64,000 nucleotides of DNA from Bacteroidota bacterium (lineage in GTDB: Bacteria > Bacteroidota > Bacteroidia > NS11-12g > UBA955), in the NCBI GenBank assembly GCA_030682255.1, contig JAUXOK010000028.1:372001-436000 (forward strand), in the 5' to 3' direction. This document shows, one piece after another, positions 1 through 6,760 of this stretch. The first letter of the stretch is position 1; each line of letters begins with the position of its first letter. A program made the position numbers and the translations under genes. Under the pieces are notes generated by a model that saw only the letters and a list, made by a program, of their open reading frames with translations, was not told the origin of the DNA and did no database searches.

Positions 1-339
1 AACACAATCAATTACTAAAATAACACTATCGACAGCTGTCAAAGTTCGATAAGTATCCTCTGCAAAATCTTTGTGACCTGGGGTATCTAAAATATTAACC
101 AATTTGCCATTATACTCAAAAGTCATTACAGAAGTGGCGACAGAGATACCTCTTTGTTTTTCTATTTCCATAAAATCACTGGTTGCAGTTTTTTTGATTT
201 TATTGGATTTAACCGCACCTGCTGTTTGAATAGCACCACCAAACAACAGGAATTTTTCTGTTAATGTAGTTTTACCAGCATCAGGATGGCTTATGATGGC
301 AAATGTTTTACGTTTATGAATTTCTTCTGATAATGTCAC
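1..339 (-). CDS. prfC: Peptide chain release factor 3 (N-terminal part, runs off window)
   Basis: Class II release-factor recycling GTPase, cytosolic; it removes RF1/RF2 from the ribosome after termination. Only the first 113 codons are present; the rest lies beyond base 1. The reading frame shows the translational-GTPase motifs in order: P-loop HPDAGKTT (residues 18-25), switch region RGIS (63-66) and G3 motif DTPGH (85-89). The spacing [21 protein letters not shown] is typical of RF3 rather than EF-G. The start is a GTG at 337-339; no in-frame ATG precedes it, and a -7 box TACCTTTG ends only 4 nt upstream, so the mRNA is probably leaderless. It diverges from the cyclase gene at 497. Confidence 0.93.
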   Translation of the reverse strand, partial: MTLSEEIHKRKTFAIISHPDAGKTTLTEKFLLFGGAIQTAGAVKSNKIKKTATSDFMEIEKQRGISVATSVMTFEYNGKLVNILDTPGHKDFAEDTYRTLTAVDSVILVIDCV

Positions 340-343
340 ATTG

Positions 344-351
344 CAAAGGTA
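344..351 (-). promoter_or_regulatory. -7 box TACCTTTG of prfC
   Basis: Matches the Bacteroidota -7 consensus TAnnTTTG on the minus strand. It ends 4 nt before the GTG start of prfC. No clear TTG -33 box is seen at the usual distance. Confidence 0.5.
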
Positions 352-465
352 TTCTGATTTTTGAGATGTAAAAAATAATTTAATTTGTCTATAATTCATT
401 TATCAACCAATCTTTATTTGATTAAATATTTATAAAATTTGAGTAGTAAATACTAAAACATTGTT

Positions 466-473
466 TAAATTTG
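466..473 (+). promoter_or_regulatory. -7 box TAAATTTG upstream of the cyclase gene
   Basis: TAAATTTG fits TAnnTTTG and ends 23 nt before the ATG at 497. A TTG at 439-441 is the nearest -33 candidate, but its spacing of 24 nt is longer than the 19-20 nt seen at other promoters here. Confidence 0.45.
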
Positions 474-496
474 CCCAAACTAAAAAAAACAATTGA

Positions 497-1996
497 ATGA
501 ATTTTAATTTTTTAATTTTTATTGCTCTTTTAATTCCTAACTTAAAGGTATTAGGCTCCAACCATACCGTAATAAAAGACTACAAAGAATTATATAACCT
601 AAACGATACTAATAAAGTAAATGATTTGTTGGCTGAATCTAAAAGATTAGAAGATGACAAACAGATTGACAATGCCATTACAACGGGATTACAAGCACTC
701 AATATTGCTGAAAAAATCAACAATAATTATATTAAATACAAAACATACAAAAATCTAGAAAACCTTTATAACAAAGCAGGAAAAATTGTATTATATAATA
801 AATACAAAGTTAGGGCAGCATTAATCAAACCTAAAATTGAAACTGAGAACCAACCGTCAAAACAATCTCAAGATAATGCATTAAAAATTCAACAAGAAAT
901 ATTAGAAAAAGAACAGCTTGAACTTAAGAAAAAGGTTGAAGAAATTGAAAGACTAAATAAAGACAAATCAATAAGTAAAGAGGAATTAGAAAAAAGAAAA
1001 CTAGAAATTTACAAAAAACAATTAGAGATAGATGAAACAAAAAAAACAATCAGTTCTCAAGCATTAAGAATTAATGAAACAACAAGTTTATTACAACTTA
1101 CACAACAAGAACTTGAAAATCAAAAACTAAGTGCGAAGATTTTTGAAGACTCTTTACAAATTGTTAAGAAAAACGAACTTTTATTAAAAAATGAAGCTGA
1201 AAAACAAACCCTTATCAACTATCTTCTTGTTTTAGGATTAAGTGGTTTGTTTATTATTTTGGCTTCAGTATTTAGATTATATCGAATTAAGAAAAGAACT
1301 CAAGAATTATTGTTAGAAAAAAACAATGAAATCGAAGAAGAAAAGAAAAGAAGTGATGATTTGTTGTTAAATATATTACCTATTGAAGTTGCACATGAAC
1401 TTAAAGCAAATGGCAAATCAGAACCAAGATACTTTAATAATGCTACCGTGATGTTCACAGATTTCAAAGATTTTACAATTGTGTCTGAAAAAATAACATC
1501 CAAAGAACTTGTAGAAGAAATAGATTATTTATTCAGAGTGTTTGATATGATTATAGAAAACAATAATCTTGAAAAAATAAAAACCATTGGAGATGCTTAC
1601 TTATGTGCTAGTGGATTACCTGACCCCGACTCTCACAACCCATTAAATGTTGTTAAAGCAGCCCATCAAATTGTTGAATTTATTGAATCTTATGTTATAA
1701 ATAGAAAAGAAGAAAACAGACCTTTTTTCAACATTAGAATTGGTATTAACTCTGGCCCATTAGTAGCAGGAATTGTAGGCGCCAAAAAATTCGCCTATGA
1801 TATTTGGGGAGATACCGTTAATATTGCAGCTAGAATGGAACAAAATTCTGAACCCGGTAAGATAAATATTTCTGGAAGCACTTATGATTTGATAAAAAAT
1901 CAAGCCTCGTGTTTGTACAGAGGCAAAATATCCGCTAAAAACAAGGGGGAAATTGACATGTATTATTTTGATAAATTTACTGAAATACAGAATTAA
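497..1996 (+). CDS. Membrane-anchored class III adenylate cyclase
   Basis: Predicted to make cAMP from ATP at the inner membrane. Layout: N-terminal signal/anchor (1-20), short helical repeat region resembling degenerate TPRs (about 40-110), long charged coiled coil (about 125-235), one transmembrane helix (240-258), a second coiled coil (265-290) and a C-terminal cyclase catalytic domain (about 310-490). Key residues are present: metal Asp in TDFKDF (D322) and GDAYL (D366), adenine-selecting Lys K362 and Asp D435 (YDIWG), and transition-state N442 and R446 in NIAAR. The Lys/Asp pair points to ATP rather than GTP. The sensor part is periplasmic or helical with no recognised ligand domain. The usp gene follows 17 nt downstream, so the two probably form an operon. 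Confidence 0.9.
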   Translation: MNFNFLIFIALLIPNLKVLGSNHTVIKDYKELYNLNDTNKVNDLLAESKRLEDDKQIDNAITTGLQALNIAEKINNNYIKYKTYKNLENLYNKAGKIVLYNKYKVRAALIKPKIETENQPSKQSQDNALKIQQEILEKEQLELKKKVEEIERLNKDKSISKEELEKRKLEIYKKQLEIDETKKTISSQALRINETTSLLQLTQQELENQKLSAKIFEDSLQIVKKNELLLKNEAEKQTLINYLLVLGLSGLFIILASVFRLYRIKKRTQELLLEKNNEIEEEKKRSDDLLLNILPIEVAHELKANGKSEPRYFNNATVMFTDFKDFTIVSEKITSKELVEEIDYLFRVFDMIIENNNLEKIKTIGDAYLCASGLPDPDSHNPLNVVKAAHQIVEFIESYVINRKEENRPFFNIRIGINSGPLVAGIVGAKKFAYDIWGDTVNIAARMEQNSEPGKINISGSTYDLIKNQASCLYRGKISAKNKGEIDMYYFDKFTEIQN

Positions 1997-2013
1997 ATTA
2001 ATAAAGAATTATT

Positions 2014-2883
2014 ATGACTGACAAATTTGAACAAAAAAACAACTTAATTTTAGTAGCTTACGATTTTACAAACGAGGCTAAATGTGCTCTTAAACATGCT
2101 AATAACCTAGCTAAAACAACAAAAAGCAGTATTGAACTTATTCACATTATCACCAAAGACACTAAAAATGTTCCCTCAATTATTTCTAATCTTAATGAAG
2201 TTGCAGAAACTAACCAAAAAGAATCTGGAATTTCAACTAAAGCTTTAGCTGAAGAAGGAGATATTTTCACCTCAATTGGCAAAATTGCCGAAGATAAAAA
2301 AGCTTGGTATCTTGTTTTCGGAACCCATGGCGTTAAAGGCATGCAGCATATTTTAGGAGCATTTGCTTTAAAGGTTGTTTCAAGTTCTCCTTGTCCCGTT
2401 ATCATTGTACAAAACAAAACTATTGCAGAAAACGGCTATAAGAACATCCTAATTCCTATCGACAAAAGCAAATATACCAAACAGAAAGTTTACCAAGCTA
2501 TATCCTTAGCCAAACAATACAATTCTAATATCCACTTATTTAATGCTCATGAAACTGATGAACAATTTTTACTTAATCTAAGAGGAAATATCGGATTTAT
2601 TAAAAATAAACTACATGAAAATGATTTAGATTTTCATTTTGAAACAAATGAAGACCCCAAAAACAAAGATGGATTTGGCAAACAAGTTATAAAATATGCG
2701 TCTTCCAATAACATTGATTTAATTTTCATCATGGCTGAAGATGGCGGTGGATTAATGGGTGGTATAGTTGGTGCAGAAGAAATCAAAATAATCAACAACG
2801 ATGCTCAAATTCCAGTAATGTGCATTAACCCTACTAATTATGAAATTTTAGGAAGCAGTATTTCATTTGGAGGCTTCAGTTAA
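2014..2883 (+). CDS. Tandem-domain universal stress protein (UspA family)
   Basis: Cytosolic nucleotide-binding stress protein made of two Usp folds in 289 residues, as is common in Bacteroidota. The first domain runs from LILVAYDF (about 11-18) to the ATP-loop signature GTHGVKG followed by a serine-rich turn and PCPVIIVQ. The second starts at NILIPIDKS and ends with a divergent loop (MAEDGGGLMGG) and IPVMCINP, so only the first site keeps a classic G-x2-G-x9-G loop. It lies directly behind the cyclase gene; a stress or cAMP link is inference from position. A hairpin at 2983-3011 closes the unit. Confidence 0.88.
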   Translation: MTDKFEQKNNLILVAYDFTNEAKCALKHANNLAKTTKSSIELIHIITKDTKNVPSIISNLNEVAETNQKESGISTKALAEEGDIFTSIGKIAEDKKAWYLVFGTHGVKGMQHILGAFALKVVSSSPCPVIIVQNKTIAENGYKNILIPIDKSKYTKQKVYQAISLAKQYNSNIHLFNAHETDEQFLLNLRGNIGFIKNKLHENDLDFHFETNEDPKNKDGFGKQVIKYASSNNIDLIFIMAEDGGGLMGGIVGAEEIKIINNDAQIPVMCINPTNYEILGSSISFGGFS

Positions 2884-2982
2884 AAAAACACAAACAGATT
2901 TAATGATAAGGGTGTTGGGTTTATAACTCAATTTGTGAAACTTCATTATATGTAGTTTTAAATTACACTTTTTTAAAACATC

Positions 2983-3011
2983 TTAAAAAAGCTATAAAAT
3001 GGCTTTTTTAA
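2983..3011 (+). terminator. Hairpin terminator after the cyclase-usp unit
   Basis: A perfect 10-bp inverted repeat, TTAAAAAAGC (2983-2992) with GCTTTTTTAA (3002-3011), around a 9-nt loop. The right arm itself supplies the T-run. It is symmetrical, so it could work in both directions. Confidence 0.6.
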
Positions 3012-3032
3012 ACATGCAACTTTAAAGCTAAA

Positions 3033-3070
3033 TTATGTAATTATCAACTAGTTACATTGCATTAGTTTTG
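3033..3070 (+). promoter_or_regulatory. Shared island promoter, copy 1 (TTATGTAA-22-TAGTTTTG)
   Basis: TTATGTAA at 3033-3040 and TAGTTTTG at 3063-3070, separated by exactly 22 nt. The ATG of the ice-binding-like gene starts 4 nt after the -7 box, which implies a leaderless mRNA. Same architecture as copies 2-5 in this island. Confidence 0.6.
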
Positions 3071-3074
3071 CTGC

Positions 3075-4337
3075 ATGAAATCAACTATTAAAATACTGCT
3101 AACAAAATTTGTATTCCAAAAAATTCTTGTAATTATCATATTACTGATCATAAACACAGAATCTACCTTTGGCCAATATCCCCAATTAGGCAGAAGCTGG
3201 TCTTTTGGAGTATTCACCACAGTTGGGGCAATATATAACACGGGCAATACTGTGATTAACAATGACGTTGGAACAGATGCAGGTGCAATTAATGGATTTC
3301 CACCGGGTATAATTATTGGAGACACTCATAATGCAGATTCCGTTTCAAATATTGTTAAAACAGACATCAATGATCTTTATAGTTATTTATCAAATTTAAC
3401 ATGCGATAGTGTATTAGCTGTTGGTTTGGGAAACAATCAAATTTTAACACCAAACGTGTATTGCATTGGTGCCGCAAGTACATTAACAGACACATTGATA
3501 TTGGATGCACAAGGAGATAGCAATGCCTTATTTATATTTCAAATTAATGGAGCATTTACAAGCGCTACATATTCATATATTTCTCTTATTAATTCCGCAA
3601 AACCATGCAATGTATTTTGGCAAGTAAACGGCTTAATTGAACTTGGTGATTTCACATATTTCAATGGCACAGCAGTTGCAGCAGGTGCTATTACACTACT
3701 AGATGGAGCAGAACTAGAAGGAAGAATTTTTTCGATACCGGGTGCCATTAATCTCAACAACAATTACATCAATATACCTTGCACAGGTATGTACTTGTCA
3801 GAAAAAAACTCTAAGATAAGATCTTTTTGCAATAACGGTAAAATAAATCTTAATTGGAGCGGTAATTCAGAAAAAACCATTTATTACATCGTTGAGAAAA
3901 GCTCTGATAAAATAAATTGGATAAGAATTGGAAAAGTTACATCTACAAACAACTTAAATACTCAAAATTATTCATTAGAAGTTAATATCAACCAAAATAG
4001 TGAAAACACATTTTACAGGGTAAAACAATATGATCAAGCTAGTAATATGTTCGTATTGGGTGAAATCAGAATGAATAATAATTGCAACACTTTAAAACAA
4101 AATATTCAGTTATACCCAAATCCAGCGAATAATTATTTTCAGGTTTTATTAAATGGCAATGAGGACATAATTGACAATATCTCAATTTTCAACTCATTAG
4201 GCAAAAAAATATACCATAACAGTTCATTTAATGGTAAAGTCAATGTTAAAGATTTCAAAAATGGCATTTATTATATTCATATCTTATACAACAATCAATA
4301 CATAACTTCCAAATTACGAATTGAAAATACCAATTAG
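3075..4337 (+). CDS. Secreted ice-binding-like (DUF3494) protein with T9SS sorting tail
   Basis: Predicted exported protein of 420 residues. Signal peptide about 1-34, ending TFGQ. Residues about 42-236 form an ice-binding-like (DUF3494) beta-solenoid: the hallmarks NDVGTDAGAINGFPPG, TLTDTLILDAQGDSNALFIFQ and the closing FWQVNGLIELGD...GTAVAAGAITL are all present. A linker domain follows and then a type A T9SS C-terminal domain (about 345-420) opening with YPNPANNYFQV and closing with a GIYYIHI strand. It is therefore likely exported across the outer membrane and surface-attached. DUF3494 covers true antifreeze proteins and adhesins alike; ice binding is not demonstrated. Single-gene unit with its own promoter. 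Confidence 0.85.
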   Translation: MKSTIKILLTKFVFQKILVIIILLIINTESTFGQYPQLGRSWSFGVFTTVGAIYNTGNTVINNDVGTDAGAINGFPPGIIIGDTHNADSVSNIVKTDINDLYSYLSNLTCDSVLAVGLGNNQILTPNVYCIGAASTLTDTLILDAQGDSNALFIFQINGAFTSATYSYISLINSAKPCNVFWQVNGLIELGDFTYFNGTAVAAGAITLLDGAELEGRIFSIPGAINLNNNYINIPCTGMYLSEKNSKIRSFCNNGKINLNWSGNSEKTIYYIVEKSSDKINWIRIGKVTSTNNLNTQNYSLEVNINQNSENTFYRVKQYDQASNMFVLGEIRMNNNCNTLKQNIQLYPNPANNYFQVLLNGNEDIIDNISIFNSLGKKIYHNSSFNGKVNVKDFKNGIYYIHILYNNQYITSKLRIENTN

Positions 4338-4392
4338 ATTGACTTTTTAAAATTATTAACAGAAATTAGAATAATACAACAAATAGATTTAT

Positions 4393-4430
4393 TTGTGTAA
4401 TACATCCCGAATAAAAACAAAACACCTTTG
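4393..4430 (+). promoter_or_regulatory. Shared island promoter, copy 2 (TTGTGTAA-22-CACCTTTG)
   Basis: TTGTGTAA at 4393-4400, 22 nt, then CACCTTTG at 4423-4430 followed by C. It precedes the ATG at 4452 of the lipoprotein-YtxH operon by 21 nt. The same two words, TTGTGTAA and CACCTTTGC, recur at the same distance in copy 5. Confidence 0.6.
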
Positions 4431-4451
4431 CCTAATCAAAAAAATATCAAA

Positions 4452-4892
4452 ATGAAAAATCAAATTTTAAAATTCGCAGCCATTGCAGTCATTGCAGGAG
4501 CAACTATCACAAGCTGTAACAACCCATCCAAAGAAGTTGAAAATGCAGAAACAAATTTAGAAGAAGCTAATCAAGACTTAAACAGAGCTAACTCAGAACT
4601 AGAAGCAGAACTAGAAAAATACCGTTATGAAACACAACTTCAAATTGAAGAAAACAAAGTAAAAATTGCTACTTATAACGATCAGTTGAAAAAAGAGAAA
4701 AAAGAATCTCAGGCTGAATACAAAGACAAAATCATAGCTTTAGAAACTAAAAACAATGAAATGAAAATTAAAATCGAAGAATACAAAGCCGATGGCAATG
4801 AAAATTGGGAAAACTTTAAAACAGAATTTAATCGCGACATGTCTGAATTAGGCGATGCAATCAAAAATCTTACAGTAAACAATACTAAATAA
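4452..4892 (+). CDS. Coiled-coil lipoprotein, stress-response type
   Basis: 146-residue envelope lipoprotein. The signal peptide ends in a lipobox with Cys22 (TITSC). The mature chain is almost entirely charged heptad coiled coil (about 30-130: ETNLEEANQDLNRANSELEAE and similar stretches). I start it at the ATG at 4452, because the frame upstream offers only a TTG and the lipobox distance then fits. It resembles the short coiled-coil lipoproteins found next to YtxH genes in Bacteroidota; molecular function is unknown. It is the first gene of a four-gene unit whose other members are small membrane or helical proteins, suggesting a role in cell-envelope stress. Confidence 0.75.
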   Translation: MKNQILKFAAIAVIAGATITSCNNPSKEVENAETNLEEANQDLNRANSELEAELEKYRYETQLQIEENKVKIATYNDQLKKEKKESQAEYKDKIIALETKNNEMKIKIEEYKADGNENWENFKTEFNRDMSELGDAIKNLTVNNTK

Positions 4893-4909
4893 AATAAAAT
4901 AATATCAAA

Positions 4910-5161
4910 ATGGAAAATTCAAACAACTCAGGAAAAATCATCACCTCATTATTAATAGGTGCAGCAGTAGGTGGTATCTTAGGCATCTTATTTGCCCCAC
5001 ACAAAGGCAGTAAAACACGCAGATTAATATCTGGTTCTACAACCGATTTTACACAATCAGTTAAAGACAAATTCAATTCAATGATGGACCAAGCTAAAGG
5101 TGAAGTTGAAACAATCAAAGATCAAGTAGAAACGATAGCTGATAAAGCATCAAGAGGATAA
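4910..5161 (+). CDS. YtxH-domain membrane protein
   Basis: 83-residue protein typical of the YtxH (GvpP-like) family. A short polar N-terminus is followed by one glycine-rich transmembrane helix (about 10-28, LLIGAAVGGILGILFAP), the family hallmark APHKGSKTRR just after the membrane, and an amphipathic helical tail with SVKDKFNSMMDQAKGEVE. It lies 17 nt after the lipoprotein gene and 18 nt before the holin-like gene. YtxH proteins are generally stress-induced, but their biochemical role is not known. Confidence 0.85.
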   Translation: MENSNNSGKIITSLLIGAAVGGILGILFAPHKGSKTRRLISGSTTDFTQSVKDKFNSMMDQAKGEVETIKDQVETIADKASRG

Positions 5162-5179
5162 TTGTTAAATTAAGTTTAA

Positions 5180-5533
5180 ATGGAAAATCACTTTAGCCGC
5201 CTAATTGAGAAATCAGAGCTGTACATCAAAAAAACCGGTGAATTATACAAGCTCAAAGCTATTGAAAAGTCAGCTGAGGTGATTGCTTCATTTACCTCAA
5301 ATTTAATGGTTATTATTTCTGTGTCGATATTTGTAATAACTTTCAATATTGGTTTAGCCATTTGGGTTGGAGAGTACATAGGCAAAATGTATCTAGGTTT
5401 TATGATTGTGTCATGTTTTTATGTTTTAACAGGTCTTTTCATACATTTGGCAAGAAAAAGCTTAATAGAAAGTCCTGTAAAAAATGCTTTTATTCAAAAA
5501 TTCTTTACTCAAAATGACAAACATCAAGATTAA
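5180..5533 (+). CDS. Holin-like (phage holin superfamily III type) membrane protein
   Basis: 117-residue protein: amphipathic N-terminal helix (residues 1-35), two transmembrane helices (about 40-66 and 70-92) and a basic C-terminal tail. This layout and the neighbourhood (YtxH upstream, small helical protein downstream) match chromosomal proteins labelled phage holin family in Bacteroidota. No lysin or phage gene is near, so a lytic role is unlikely; it is probably an envelope stress protein. It overlaps the next gene by 20 nt. Confidence 0.7.
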   Translation: MENHFSRLIEKSELYIKKTGELYKLKAIEKSAEVIASFTSNLMVIISVSIFVITFNIGLAIWVGEYIGKMYLGFMIVSCFYVLTGLFIHLARKSLIESPVKNAFIQKFFTQNDKHQD

Positions 5534-5927
5534 ACCTTCTGAACATTTAAAACAAATGATTCTAGAAAATGAATTAGCGCAACAACAAGCTGAATTGGAG
5601 TTAAGAAGCGCATTTAAAGATTCTTATGACAGTTTAAACCCATTAAATATACTTAAAAGCACTATTTCAAGTGTTATTAGTTCTCCAAGTATCAAAACAG
5701 ATATTTTAAGTTCAATTATTGGTTTTTCTTCGGGTTTTATAGCCAAAAAATTATTTACGAGAAATTCAGGAAATGTATTGGTGAATCTTGAAGGCATGAT
5801 TCTTCAAATGATTGTGGCAAATAAAGTTGCTAGAAATACTGATGAAATTTCATCAGTTGCTGGTGGCATTTTTCAAAAAATAAAAAACTGGTTAAACTTC
5901 ATCAAAACATCAACAGACGAAGATTAA
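5514..5927 (+). CDS. Small helical protein of the YtxH operon, function unknown
   Basis: 137 residues if started at the ATG at 5514; an ATG at 5484 would lengthen it by 10 residues and deepen the overlap with the gene before. The N-terminal part is a charged helix (residues 1-40), the middle is mildly hydrophobic (SSIIGFSSGFIAKKLF, about 75-90) and may touch the membrane. I recognise no named domain. It is the last gene of the unit, which ends in a hairpin terminator at 5966-5993. Confidence 0.65.
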   Translation: MTNIKIKPSEHLKQMILENELAQQQAELELRSAFKDSYDSLNPLNILKSTISSVISSPSIKTDILSSIIGFSSGFIAKKLFTRNSGNVLVNLEGMILQMIVANKVARNTDEISSVAGGIFQKIKNWLNFIKTSTDED

Positions 5928-5965
5928 TACATATCCATTTTAGATTTAAATCTCTATTAAAAATG

Positions 5966-5993
5966 AATCTCTTTTATAAAGGGATTTTTTTTG
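5966..5993 (+). terminator. Hairpin terminator of the YtxH operon
   Basis: AATCTCTTT (5966-5974) pairs with AAAGGGATT (5978-5986), including one G-T pair, and is followed by a run of T. It is a typical intrinsic terminator. Confidence 0.75.
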
Positions 5994-6060
5994 TTAATTG
6001 GGAACAAAACATAAGTTAAACATACTAGTAATCAATAAATTATGATAACTTTTAAACTTA

Positions 6061-6098
6061 TTATATAACAACTTCACTTACAAAAACCTACAATTTTG
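6061..6098 (+). promoter_or_regulatory. Shared island promoter, copy 3 (TTATATAA-22-CAATTTTG)
   Basis: TTATATAA at 6061-6068, 22 nt, CAATTTTG at 6091-6098. It serves the OMP - ice-binding lipoprotein - OmpA operon starting at 6125. Confidence 0.55.
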
Positions 6099-6124
6099 CT
6101 GTGTTAATAAAACAAACAATCTAT

Positions 6125-6715
6125 ATGAATAAATTAATTACTTTAATTATCGGAATTTTACTCGTTTTCAGTTCTCAGTTAAATGCGCAAAACGAAAAAA
6201 GAACAACAAGTCGCTATGGCAACACTTTTAATGTTGGTGTTGGTGTTGGTGGCTATGGTGGAAATTATGGTGGGTATTATGGCTATTTAGGCAGAACTAT
6301 CCCAATCATCCATTTTGATTATGAATTTGATGTTGCCAAAAATTTCACACTAGCTCCATTTATTAGTATTGCTACCAGTTCAAGAAAATATTATTGGGGA
6401 AACAACAACACACCTTACAGGTATTACACATACCGTCAAACAGTTATCCCAATTGGCGTAAAAGGCACCTACTATTTAGATGATATTTTACATGCATCAA
6501 GCAAATGGGATTTTTATGTAGCTGGTTCGGTAGGATTTGCTATTGTAAACTCAAGATGGGATAATGACTATCAAGGCGACAGAACATATTACAAAGATCC
6601 AAGTCCTTTATTCTTAAACTTACATGCTGGGATAGAATATCACATCAGCAATAAAATAGGCGCATTTGTTGATTTTTCAACAGGTGTTTCAACGCTTGGA
6701 TTAGCATTTCATTAA
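6125..6715 (+). CDS. Small outer-membrane beta-barrel protein
   Basis: 196-residue secreted protein. Signal peptide 1-22 ending NAQ; the mature part starts with a Gly/Tyr-rich stretch (VGVGGYGGNYGGYYGY) and continues with alternating hydrophobic strands (FDYEFDVAKNFTLAPFISIA, IPIGVKGTYYL, DFYVAGSVGFAIV, IGAFVDFSTGVSTLGLAFH) as expected of an 8-stranded porin-like barrel ending in an aromatic residue region. I chose the ATG at 6125; a GTG at 6101 would add eight residues before the signal peptide. First gene of a three-gene operon ended by the terminator at 10796. Confidence 0.75.
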   Translation: MNKLITLIIGILLVFSSQLNAQNEKRTTSRYGNTFNVGVGVGGYGGNYGGYYGYLGRTIPIIHFDYEFDVAKNFTLAPFISIATSSRKYYWGNNNTPYRYYTYRQTVIPIGVKGTYYLDDILHASSKWDFYVAGSVGFAIVNSRWDNDYQGDRTYYKDPSPLFLNLHAGIEYHISNKIGAFVDFSTGVSTLGLAFH

Positions 6716-6760
6716 AATCTAATTAATAAGATTCAACAAACAATCAAACAATACAATCAA

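Noticed and set aside
5180-5533. Phage or prophage remnant because of the holin-like gene
   Set aside because: No other phage gene, att site or integrase is near; the same gene trio occurs as a chromosomal stress operon in Bacteroidota.
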